Positions 44,094-53,979 of a stretch of DNA of 64,000 bases are shown here, piece by piece. The position numbers and the translations under genes were made by a program. Position 1 is the first letter of the stretch, and every line of letters begins with the position of its first letter. The notes beneath the pieces were generated by a model. It did no database searches, was not told the origin of the DNA, and was given only the letters and a program-made list of their open reading frames with translations. This stretch comes from Pleurostoma richardsiae (lineage: Eukaryota; Ascomycota; Sordariomycetes; Calosphaeriales; Pleurostomataceae). The stretch spans positions 248,001-312,000 of the forward strand of contig JANBVO010000025.1 of NCBI GenBank assembly GCA_030052745.1, written 5' to 3'.

Positions 44094-44696
44094 ATGTCCT
44101 CCCAAAACGGCGACTCCCTCAGCTCCGGCCCCCTCTTCGAAGGCCACCCCTGGGTCTGGGTGATAATACCACTCTCCATCGTCCTGGCCGTCGGCGCCCT
44201 CGCCTGCTCATGTCACACATACCGCATGAGGCGCCGTAAGAAGCGCATTCTGCTCGACCCCCGCGGTCGGCAGGCACTCGAACGCGACCTGGAGGAAGCA
44301 CTAGCTGGCAGGGAGCCGACGAGGAGGGCCGGGGCGGGAGCGGCAGGGAGGACACCAGGCCAGCGATGGGCGCGGCCGACGACTCGGTGGGCCTGGGCCA
44401 CCAACTTGACGTCTGCGAGGCCGGAGGAGGGGCTTAATGAGCTGGGCGAGGCGCCGCCGCCGTACGATGGGAAGAAGGTCCCGGATGGGCCAAAGGACGA
44501 TGAGACGCGCCAGGGTATCGAGCTGGACGAGGTCGAGGCCGGAGGCTCGAGACGACCGGGTCAGGGGAGGGAGACGGATCAGCCGGGGCTGGTAGAACCG
44601 CCGGCATACAGTCCCCCCAGTCGGCGATCCTCAATCACCGAACCACCACCGGCAGTCCTGCGGCCGGACAGCACCACAAACCATCGACACGGTTGA
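44094..44696 (+). CDS. Small single-pass membrane protein with two PPxY motifs
   Basis: A 200-residue protein that I do not recognise by name. There is one hydrophobic segment at about residues 20-40 (VWVIIPLSIVLAVGALACSC), no cleavable signal peptide, and directly after it a basic stretch HTYRMRRRKKR, so the C-terminus should face the cytosol. Two cysteines at the inner edge of the helix could be palmitoylated (inference). The cytosolic tail carries two PPxY motifs, PPPY at 121-124 and PPAY at 169-172, which are ligands of WW domains such as those of Rsp5/NEDD4 ubiquitin ligases. This layout matches small fungal adaptor proteins of that ligase. The Arg/Trp-rich stretch at 78-110 reads oddly and another frame there also looks protein-like, so a local frameshift cannot be excluded. 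Confidence 0.72.
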   Translation: MSSQNGDSLSSGPLFEGHPWVWVIIPLSIVLAVGALACSCHTYRMRRRKKRILLDPRGRQALERDLEEALAGREPTRRAGAGAAGRTPGQRWARPTTRWAWATNLTSARPEEGLNELGEAPPPYDGKKVPDGPKDDETRQGIELDEVEAGGSRRPGQGRETDQPGLVEPPAYSPPSRRSSITEPPPAVLRPDSTTNHRHG

Positions 44697-45417
44697 ACTA
44701 TTCATGACCACACAGTTTCTTGCAACGATACAACTCTTAATTATCCGGTACCCTCCGTTCGAGGAAGCGGAGGAGTCGGCACGACACATACCTACCATTC
44801 TTCTATTCTATTGATGGCGCATTACTAGCGGGAGCACCCGGGTTGGAGTACGGACGGTCAGATTGCTTGGGAAAAGACGGGCTGGATACGGAATCCTGGC
44901 ATAGGTCCTTTATTTTGAGGACTGAGAGGCAAGAGAGCCTCTGCGGTGTTCTCTCTCACCTGTATGCCCTATGAAGCACCTAATTATGCATGACAGCTCC
45001 TCGCCTCATCAAGGGGCAGAAGTCATGAACCACGCAAGAATAAATGAATATTGTGAAGTCAACAAGCCGAGTTATATCATGTTTCCCTGCAGGTGAACTG
45101 CTCCTCGTGACGTGTCCTATCTGCTTTGCGTGGTGCATGCTTCATCGAGCTGAATAATCTCAATAGAAGGTGACAACTCATTCACGTTCACAGAACCATT
45201 CAAGTGAGACTGAGAAACTTCTGTCAAGGCAATTCATGGCTTCTCATCTAGGTAGATATCGATGTTAGTCCGCAACGTCAGCTCAGTGCCAGTCCGTGGC
45301 CACGTCAACCAGGCCAGCTGTCTGCTTTTCGGATTGCGAGAGCACTGTCATCCTGATGGGCGAGTGGTTAGGGCTACGTGACTGGTAAAGATGGCTCGTA
45401 GTTGCGTCCTTGACACC

Positions 45418-45426
45418 TATATAAAG
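45418..45426 (+). promoter_or_regulatory. TATA-box-like element
   Basis: TATATAAAG is followed by a C/T-rich, fungal leader-like stretch and an ATG at 45501 that opens only a 13-codon frame (MSFCYSYCILPYI). It could drive a short or multi-exon transcript, but no product can be assembled with confidence. Confidence 0.35.
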
Positions 45427-45694
45427 ACCCTCCTTTCCTGTGAACTGAATCTGTCTCCCTCCTGCATCTCAACAGACCACACTCCTTTATATCTACAATA
45501 ATGTCTTTCTGCTATTCCTACTGTATTCTTCCCTATATATAAAAACCGATTTTCAAAAGAACGTCGGCTGCGTGAGCAGCCGTGGATGGGCCTGAGCCAA
45601 CCCATTGACACATAGCTGCTACCGACTGTGAACCACCTCACATAAAACAACGTAAGAGGACCTGCTTTGCTGACGGCATAAGTGTCGGTCTCAC

Positions 45695-46144
45695 ATGCGC
45701 TTGGAGGCATCACCTCAAAGACTACAACCTCTCTTCCGATCAGCAGGACGCCTATATGTGCCCTGCCTGGGGAGACGGATCAAGATGCTTCGACGACCCG
45801 TGGCCATCCCCTTAGGCACCGAAAGGGTCGCCTTTGTTGTTACAAACCAGGCGCTCAATATTGACTGCTCCGGCTCAAGAAATGCACCAGCTACCTCAAG
45901 GGTTTGTCTTCCTGTACGGTTTGATGCAGTATGGGACACGGCGGCAGGAACAGCAGCACCGATCGTGGTCCGCCAGGACTATCAGAACATGGTTGCTGGT
46001 CCCTTCGGGCAAACAGTCGTACAGTCAAGAGACATACATATCACCGAGTGCCGAATGTCAAGTAGGACGACGGCGCCGGTCGATGTTGCAAAGAGCAGGA
46101 ACCACCCTATGATGCTCTCTGGGATAGCAGAGCTGATGACCTAA
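45695..46144 (+). CDS. Uncertain ORF, 149 residues
   Basis: An open frame starting MRLEASPQRLQPLFRSAGRL, with a middle part (TNQALNIDCSGSRNAPATS, IVVRQDYQNMVAGPFGQTVV) that looks somewhat protein-like. I recognise no family, signal peptide or membrane segment. It lies about 270 bp downstream of a TATA-like box. It could be a lineage-specific gene, an exon of one, or a chance ORF; I lean to uncertain. Confidence 0.25.
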   Translation: MRLEASPQRLQPLFRSAGRLYVPCLGRRIKMLRRPVAIPLGTERVAFVVTNQALNIDCSGSRNAPATSRVCLPVRFDAVWDTAAGTAAPIVVRQDYQNMVAGPFGQTVVQSRDIHITECRMSSRTTAPVDVAKSRNHPMMLSGIAELMT

Positions 46145-47150
46145 CGACGCCTGCGGATATTTCCCTGGCCTTCAGCCCCGGACAGTGGCCGCGGGATCCA
46201 GTCCTCTCCCGCATTGAATGCTGAAGATCTCTTGAGAGTACTTATCCAAGAATCATACCTGCTGTTTCAGAAGGAGTCCTAAGGAGGTGGGCTCGGCAGA
46301 CAGCTTGGAGCAAGTCGGGCTCAGAGACAGGGAAGGAAAGACAAAATGAGTCATAACTTTTAGTCGTGCTGTTGATTATGTGAGCGGTGTGTCGCTGTGA
46401 AGTTCTATGGAGGTTAACTTGACACCTCATGTATCCCTTAATAAAGAGAAGCGGCCGCTCGCGTCGTTAGGTGCAGTATCTGAGCCCTGGAACATCCCAA
46501 CATGATCCCTATTTCTCAATATACAACGGAAATACTTCAACGCCGTTACTTAGACGCTCCCTTATATGATGACTCAAACTGGAATGTAGTATCGCTGAGG
46601 AGAAGGCAAGCATCCCTGATGCATCAGACGAGTCAAACTCCCCATCGGGAGAATGAATTTGAGTAAGAGCCACAATAAGATTGATTTCTTGAAGGTATTC
46701 ACCTTACCGGCTCGATTCTTTCATTCCACAGCAGCGCGACGTCCATACAGGTCGCCCCTATAGTACACTTCTTCAACAGCTGCCCCCCGCCCAGACAGCA
46801 ACAGGCGGGCAGGCACTTCTCCCAGTCTTCGCCCCTTTTTCACTTCAAGACAACCCCTCAGTCGGGAGGCGACAAGCCGCCTATGTATCCCCGTAGAAGA
46901 AGCGATTAAAAAAGCAGATTTTAAGCCAAACAATGCTCTCCCATGCAAATCCGGCCGTCCGACGTAGAAGAGCAGAAAAGGGGGGGTTAAAAAGCAACCT
47001 AGAAAAAATGCTGTGCAATGCTTGCCGAGAGGTCCCAACAAGGAAACAGACGGCGGAAACAGGAAGATGCTCTAGTATATTCCCCCATCGGTCCACCTCC
47101 CTTACCTTGCCTTTCCTGGCGTATACCGCCAGCCCAATATGTTGTGCCTT

Positions 47151-50100
47151 TTATTTCTTGTTGGCACTCTTGTTCTTCTCCAAAGCCTCCGCCAGGCCCT
47201 GCGCAGCCTGGTTCGTCTTCACCTGCAACATCCAGGTCTCCAAGCCAGAGCCATCGGCATTCGCAGTCATGACCTTAACATACTTGCCGCCGTTCTCCAC
47301 CTTGTAATCTACGCTGGCCAGCACCGCCCGGTTGAGGGCAACGTGGCCGCGAGGTTCGGCACGGAGGAGCATGCGCACGGCGCCGGTGGTCTTGTGCTTC
47401 AGGAGACGGAAGGGTCCGACGCCCTGCGTCTTCCATGGGTTCTTCTTGTCCTTCTTCGCTCCCGGAGAGTCGGTGTCGGACCCGGGCTTTTCGGGGACGA
47501 ACTTCAGTGCCTTGGCGCGCACCTCATAGACGACGTCCTCGTCCTCCTCTCCCGGGCCTCCTTCCGTAAGGCTGATTTGCTCCTGTGGTTTGCCATCCTC
47601 GTCAGCCTGCTTCTCCTCGTCGTGCTGCTTGGTTTCCGGCTCGGGAGTGCCAGTCGCCGGCGTAGTCGCCAGGCTGGACGCTCCGCCAAAAAAAGGAGTA
47701 TCTTAACGCATATCGTTAATTCTATATACTTCTAGCTAACACGTAAACCGAAAAGTGAACTTACTTGTTCCTGTTGAGCTGCCACCTCCAGGCACGCCTA
47801 GATGACCGAACATGCTCTGCGCAGCATTCGCGGGCTGCTGAGAGAACGGAGATGGACCGGACGGGGCTCCGGCAGAGAAACTGAACATGGAGGATCCGCT
47901 GGTGGCATTGCTGTCAGCACCGAAGACGGGCGCCCCAGAGGGTTGCTGAGTATTGCCGCCGAAGGTGAACGAGGAACTTCCAGGTGCTGACGTTGAGGGT
48001 GCGCCAGAGCCTCCAGCCCCGAAGGTGAAGGAAGTTGAAGAAGGTTGGTTCCCTTGAGAGGACTCCCCAAAGTTGAAGCTTGGGGTAGATGACGTACTAT
48101 TGCCACCAGTCGCAAATGGATTGTTGAAAGAGCCGCCCGAGGGGCCTGCCGAGAAAGTGAAGGAGCTGCTTCCGCCTCCTGCACCGGCTCCGCCAAACAA
48201 GGAAGAACCGGCAGTAGACGTGTTGTTCGTAGGAGGGTTGGGCCCGCCAAAGATATTGGATGTGTTGGTGCTGCTGCCGAAACTGAAACCAGTTGTCTGT
48301 GGCTTAGCTTCAGAAGGCGCGGATGAACCGGTGGCGAATAGACTCTTTGGCGCCTCAGTAGGTGCTGGCGTGCTGCTGCCGAAGAGACTGGGCTGTGGTT
48401 TCGGTGCTTCCGTGACCGCTGGTGTACTGCTGCCGAAAAGGGACGGCTGCGCCTTTAGTGGCTCGCTGGGCGCCAACGAGCTGGAGCCGAACAGGGTGGG
48501 CTGCGGCTTCGGTGCTTCTGCCGTGACTGGCGCCGTGCTACCAAACAGAGGAGTTGGTGCAGATGATGCAGGCGTGGCCGTAGCAGAGCTGCCGCCGAAA
48601 GTGATCTTCTTCTCACCAGTCGATGCTGCGCCGAAGACGGAAGCGGCATCAGTCGCACCTTTGGCGGCCGCCTCGGTCTTGGGTGGCAGGGCTGCAGCAG
48701 GAGGAGGCGCCGACCCGCCGAAAGTGTATCCCTTAGATGCCCCGTTCTGCGTGCTAGAAACTCCAAATACAGAGCCTGCATCGGTACCTCCGCTGGGCTG
48801 CTTCGGCTCCGGGGCGACAGGTTCCGCCTTCTCTGGGGAGGAAGTAGGTTTTGCACCGAACATAGGAGCAGAAGGCTGGCTAGTGCTGGCGCCGAAGAGT
48901 GACGGAGTTGTGGTGGTAGGGGGGGTCGACTGTGCTGCCACAGAGCCAAAGATGCCACCAGATGGCTTGGCAGAACCGCTAACAGGCGTCCCAAACAGGG
49001 TAGACGATTGGGATTGCTCTTCCTTGGCCTCAGTCGTTTTAGGAGCACCGAATAAGGTCGGCTGCTTAGGCTTCAGGGCGCTGTCGGAATTCGCAGAGAA
49101 CACACTCGAGCCAAATAGCGACGAGGTTGGCTTGTCCCCTTCAGCAGCCTTCTTTTCCTGGCCAAACATTGGCGTGGATGATGAGAAAAGATTCGATCCC
49201 AGCTCCGAACCCTTGTTCGCTTCAGTAGGCTTGGTAGACGGCGATGCAAAGTCCCGCGCCTGGAGCTCTGCACCCTCTGAAACCGTCGAGGGCTGGAACA
49301 GTGAGGGCGTGGCAGCCGGAGCAGCAGGCTTCGATCCAAAAAGCGAGCCTGCCGGGGTAGTACTCGCTCCGGAGAAAAGGGACGATGTACCACCACCACC
49401 AAACTTAATGGGCGTGTCCGGCTTCCAAGTCTTATCCGCTGGCGCTGTGCTTGACTCTTTGGCAGGGCTGCCGGCTCTCTTCAGGCTGGAGATAGGCCTC
49501 TCCTGCGCGTTCACTGAGATGGATGTGCCGTTTGTGGTAAAGGTAGCTCGCATAGGCTCGCCGTTCTTGTCCAGCGTCACGCGATCGAAAAGACTAGGAC
49601 CTTTCGGAGCCTCTCCAGCCTCAGACGATGTGACGGACGAAGCCGCAGGAACACCAGCTTTCTTGATCGAGAACAAACCGGAACCAAACTGAGAAGGCGT
49701 AGCAGTACCTCCACTAGCAGCCGCACTGGGTTCATCACTCTGGCTGACCTCCTGGGCTTCTGACTCCTCCCCACCTTCAGACTCGTCCTCGGTCTCTTCT
49801 TCAGCATCAGCATCATCGTTGGCACTGCTCTTAGCCGAGCTCTCCTCGGAAAGATGCCCAAAGATATTCTTGCTGGCGACGCCGGCCTTCAAACCACCAC
49901 CAAAAACTGAACCACCATTCTGCGACGCCGCAGCAAAGGGGTTCGCAGCTGGCGTGAACGTGGAGCCTGACTCAAAAAGGCTCTTTGCCGGCGTCTGCGC
50001 AGGAGTCGCGCTTGCCACAGGCGCAGTGCTAGGCTTCTTGTTGGCGATGCTCTCGAACAAACTCTTGGTTGCAGACGGAGAGGCCTTCTGCATCTTATTT

Positions 50101-51185
50101 CTCCGATTCTCATCTGCCTCATCCAGAACCTCGGCATGGCGCTTATTCTTTGCAGGTGCCGGCGTGGCCGCGTTCGCCGTCTCAGATAAGGGCTCTCGGC
50201 CTGGGCCTCGTCGCTTGTTCTGCGCCGAGGCAGCCATGAAGCTGTCCTTTGTCAGGTCATCCTCAGCTCGTCTCTTGTTGGACGCACGCGCCAGGATGCC
50301 CTGAGTACCGTTCGGTCGGGGGGTAGCGGCTTCCTCGGGCTCTTCCTCTTCTTCCTCCGGGATATTGTTTTCTGCCTTCCACTTCTTCATAACCTCGGTG
50401 GAGACTGGGACGGTCTTGAATTCGTACAAGCCGTAGCGCAACATGATCAAGCTTCTGCTCTTCTCATACTCTTTGGCAAAGTTCATGATGTTTATCTTCC
50501 AATCCTTCTTCGCGAAAACATCGTTCGCCGCATACTTTAGACGGCGCAGATCGAGAATGCAGAAGAATTGTCGTCTCTGGAGGTCGTCAAGATCGGGCGG
50601 GCACAGATGAGCCAGAAACTCATCGGCATATATAGATCCGACACGACCAGGATCGTCGGGAACCTGTTTCGCAAGCGCCTCGCCGTCCAGTTCGGGATCG
50701 GGTGACGGTATTCTCATGTGAAACAAGTGAGTTGAACTCGTTCTCGCCATGCTGCGCCCTGTGATATCAGCCGTTGAAGCCCGGAGAGAGCGACCCGGGG
50801 TGGCAGCAGGAAAGCTTTCCCTGGCCACGTTCGGTGGCACGCGAGGCGAGAATGCGAACTTGGCATTGTTGCCATTGGCGGTAGACTTGAAGATGCTCCG
50901 GGGCGTAGATGTGGCCAGGTTAGAAGAATGCCTCATAGTGCTCGATGCGAGGCGGCTTGAAGGACCCTGAGGTCGCTCGAGAATCTTCCTGGTCGACAGG
51001 AGACCGGGCGATGCACGTGCCGCGGGGCTCTGAGGCGACGCGCCGGTAAACCTCATGGTGGGAGGACGAGGAGGCGTGTGGCCGATGGTATCTCTGTGGC
51101 CTCTGTCCGCGGAATACTTCTGCAAGAAGGACTCGGGAACGAGATTAGGCTGGACGTGCAGCCGCTGGCGCTTCGAGGACTCCAT
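47151..51185 (-). CDS. NUP2: Nup2/Nup50-type FG nucleoporin with RanBP1 domain
   Basis: Mobile nuclear-basket nucleoporin that helps importin release and recycling through Ran. Exon 1 (51185-47765) and exon 2 (47680-47151) join across a GTAAGT..GAG intron for 1316 residues; phases close. The N-terminus (MESSKRQRLHVQPNLVPESF) is basic. A conserved helical block at about 185-300 (YADEFLAHLCPPDLDDLQRR, KDWKINIMNFAKEYEKSRSL) follows, then KR-rich segments, then some 800 residues of FG repeats of the SLFG, FGSS and TFGG types. The C-terminus is a Ran-binding domain at about 1180-1316 (EVRAKALKFV, WKTQGVGPFRLLKHKTTGAV, RMLLRAEPRGHVALNRAVLA, ETWMLQVKTNQAAQGLAEAL). Only the extreme N-terminal start (an upstream frame is open to 51473 without support) and the splice acceptor carry some doubt. 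Confidence 0.94.
48357..48518 (-). repeat. NUP2: Three 54-bp tandem repeats in the FG region of NUP2
   Basis: Three consecutive 18-residue units (48518-48465, 48464-48411, 48410-48357) share the pattern E-A/P-P/L-K-x-Q-P-S/T-LFGSS, then six variable Ser/Thr/Pro/Ala-rich residues. A partial fourth unit follows. Recent unit expansion within an FG domain is the simplest reading. Confidence 0.85.
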
Positions 51186-52354
51186 GGCGGACGGGCGAGC
51201 GGATGATCTGTTATCGCAAAAATCCCATGGATATCGCGCGATATTTGTCTGAGGTAATCGAGAGGAGGACGTCGGTCGATTTGAAGGGAGGGACTGTGGA
51301 CGAGGCTGAAGGGAAGGTGATGGATCGTCGAGAAACAGGTGTCTCGCGATCGAGTTCGCGATGGAAAAAAGTGATGACGGAACAAGGAACAAATGGGTTG
51401 TCGGGGGCACCTCGATTAAAAGCAACGATGACGCGGGCCAATAACAACCTCGAAGAGCTGCTATCGAAGACACGCGTCACGTCGCGCGGATGAAGGAAGA
51501 GGTAAACCGAGGGTGAGGAGAAAGGAAGGTCGAGATGAAGAGAGGAGCTTCGGTGTGCGGTGCGTTGCGAGTGCGAGGGAGGCTGTTTTGGTGCGGGAAG
51601 AACGCCTGCCTTGCTATGGCTCTCGTCGCTTCGCAGGAGCGGGAGCAGGAGCAGGAGCAGGAGCAGGAGCTGACTGTGTGGCCTGTGGCCTGTGGCCTTC
51701 AAGAAAAAAAAAATCCAGGTGCGGGAAGGGAAGCCCAAGCGCCTGTTCAAACTCCAAAGGTGGCAGCGAATGAAAAAGAAGTGGAACCAGCTGGCAGAAT
51801 CCGGCGGCCCTGGGTCCGTGCACCCGTTCACTACACACCAAGGACGTACCTTATGTAGCAGAAGCCTGATCCTTGTCGTCCCGGAAATTTGCTTTTCCGC
51901 CACCGACGAGTCCATCCGCCGCCCCTTGTCTGTGCCGAGATAGTGATCACGTGGCCAATATCCTGCCAGAGCTGCATGCATACCTATAGCCATGAGGCCC
52001 TACACAAGGCAGCTTGCAGAACCATTTGAGAATCACTTCTGCGAGGTGCTCGATCGAAGCTTTGCATTGTCTTTTTGGTCGATGTCATCAGTAACAAAGC
52101 TCAAATGACACACGTCTTAGACCATCTAGGCATGACAGAGGTCAACGAGTAGATACAGGCAGGCTGCGGTGCGGTTCTAGAGGGTTGTCTTGGTATATCT
52201 CATTCCAAATCATCGCAGTGTCGCGCGATGGACCGTACTCGTCGTCAGTTTCAAGTACTATAGTACAAATATATGCGCCTGTCCAAAATGCGATTCCTCC
52301 TGCAGCAAACCCCTCCAAGAAGCCACGTTCGCCTCCGTCCCGCACGACTCCGCC
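51186..52354. other. Intergenic region upstream of NUP2
   Basis: About 1.2 kb holding the NUP2 leader and the 3' flank of the SCP2 gene. A GAGCAG-type repeat lies at 51634-51670. An open minus-strand frame at 51211-51993 is not supported as a gene. Confidence 0.6.
51634..51670. repeat. GAGCAG hexanucleotide repeat
   Basis: About six slightly imperfect GAGCAG/GGAGCA units in 37 bp, about 450 bp upstream of the NUP2 start. Confidence 0.85.
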
Positions 52355-52961
52355 CTACAGCTTAGCCTTGGTCTGCGCCTTCTTCAGGATGGGGTCCAGC
52401 TTCGTCGCCTTCATCACGTCGCCCTTGATCTTGAGCTTGCCGGACATGAACAGCCGCTGCGCGTTGGCCTTGCCCGTGACGAGGTTGCCGAAGTCGGAGT
52501 CGGACAGCGTAAGAGTGACTGCGGCGAGGTGGTCAGCGTCAGCGAGCAATCCTCCTGACAAAAGGCTTCGTGGGTAAGGGGCGAGTGGGAAGACGAGGCT
52601 TGCGTTCCGATCTTACCATTGGCCTTCTCGGGCTGACCCTTGGCGACCTCGCCCTTCTCCTTGAGGTCGATGTACCAGCTCTCCGTCTCGCCGGCCGCGT
52701 TCTTCAGCGTGAAGGCGAAGACGGCGTTGCCCTGCTTGATAGCATCCTTCTTGTCGGCCTCGCTGGCGTTGAGCGCAGCGTTGATGGCGTCGAAGGCCGC
52801 CGACGAGGGGAACTTGTCTGTTTTGGGGGATTGCGCAATTAGCACACGCTTTGCGCGACACTGGAGAGTCGACATAACCCAGCAGCAACAGCCATGCGGC
52901 TCAAGGGCTGAGTTGGACGGCGACATAGGTGGACGGGCAACTTACCGCTCTGCAGAGACAT
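52355..52961 (-). CDS. SCP2 sterol-carrier protein, peroxisomal
   Basis: Small lipid-transfer protein with a sterol-carrier protein 2 fold, which binds fatty acids, acyl-CoAs or sterols, probably in peroxisomes. Exons 52961-52946 (16 nt), 52817-52617 and 52518-52355 close in phase for 126 residues, the normal size of a stand-alone SCP2. The core is clear: SAAFDAINAALNASEADKKD, NAVFAFTLKNAAGETESWYI, then VTLTLSDSDFGNLVTGKANA and QRLFMSGKLKIKGDVMKATK. The last three residues are AKL, a good type 1 peroxisomal targeting signal. Similar fungal proteins are the Candida PXP-18 type. The MSLQS start on a tiny exon is supported because the frame downstream lacks any other usable ATG next to the conserved block. 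Confidence 0.93.
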
Positions 52962-53979
52962 ATTTGTGGTGGACCTGGCGGCGGAATTTAGACAGGGAGA
53001 GACGTGGAGTTCTAGCAGGAAGATCGATTGACGGCTTGCGAACGGAATGGAGAGACAGGCGGGCAGAATGAAGGGAAGAAGGCAATGTGAATGGAGAGTG
53101 TGTGGGGGGGAAGCAATGCGCAATTATACCGGCGGAAGCGGAGACGGTGAGACTTGAAGACGTGGGATTCGGGGGGCTTGTTTAACTTGTCGTCATTCCC
53201 GGCCCGTGCAGTTTAGGTAGGCCGGGACATGTGAAGAGCCTCGGCACCCTTCCCAAAGGGGCCTGGGGCCCGCCATGTGGACGCTGCCGCTTCCTTACCC
53301 CACAGGCCGGCCTTCCCCAAAGCTCCTCCTCCTCACCAAAGCTCCAGCGCCTCACCTCCACACCGTAATAATAAGCCCTTCTCGCTCTACAGTAGACCAG
53401 GGTCGCGAGTTGCTGAGATCGTCGCTCATCTGGCCGACCGGCACACGTGCGTCTGTCTAAGCGGCAGTCGGCACAGCCACCTTCGAGGTCGCAAGTCTAC
53501 ACCCAATCAGACTAAAAAGCCACTCCAATCAATAGACTGGCTTGTGCCGAAACAGCCCTGAAGAAGTCCTCAACAGCCGCATCCCCTGGTTCGGCACAAC
53601 CTCAAGTGCGACTAGGTTCATGGATCACACACCTGTGTCGCTCCAGTTCTGCCGAACGGCCCTCGAAGGGGTGACCACAGCTTACAAATGCCGAAGCTGG
53701 GCTTTGTGGCACGTGAGAACAAAACGATGGAGCATCCAGAGCTGAGCCGAGCTCAGGGATCCTCGAGTGTGCGGCGCCATGGTATATCCAGAGTATTTAA
53801 CAACCCGATTTGCGGTTCATATCCAAGAGGACTATATACAGTCAACTAGGGCCTTTTCTTCCAACCCTTCATAGACCTCCCGCCTTCCGTAGTCCGGCCT
53901 CTCACAGGAGGGCAACCCCGGCGCCGAGTGCCACCCATACCGCCCACCGCCCACCGCTGCCACCCGGCGCCGCGCCGTC
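52962..53979. other. Intergenic region between SCP2 and GH55 genes
   Basis: About 1 kb, holding the SCP2 promoter and the 3' flank of the glucanase gene. No gene seen. Confidence 0.65.

Larger units (their letters stand above)
44697..47150. other. Long intergenic region with a possible small orphan gene
   Basis: About 2.45 kb, relatively AT-rich. The only gene-like signal is near 45418-46144 and is listed separately. The right end is the 3' flank of the nucleoporin gene. No transposon remains seen. Confidence 0.55.

Noticed and set aside
51186-51993. Extension of NUP2 upstream of 51185 and the 260-codon ORF at 51211-51993
   Set aside because: Neither shows nucleoporin or other family motifs; the family-like N-terminus begins at the ATG at 51185.
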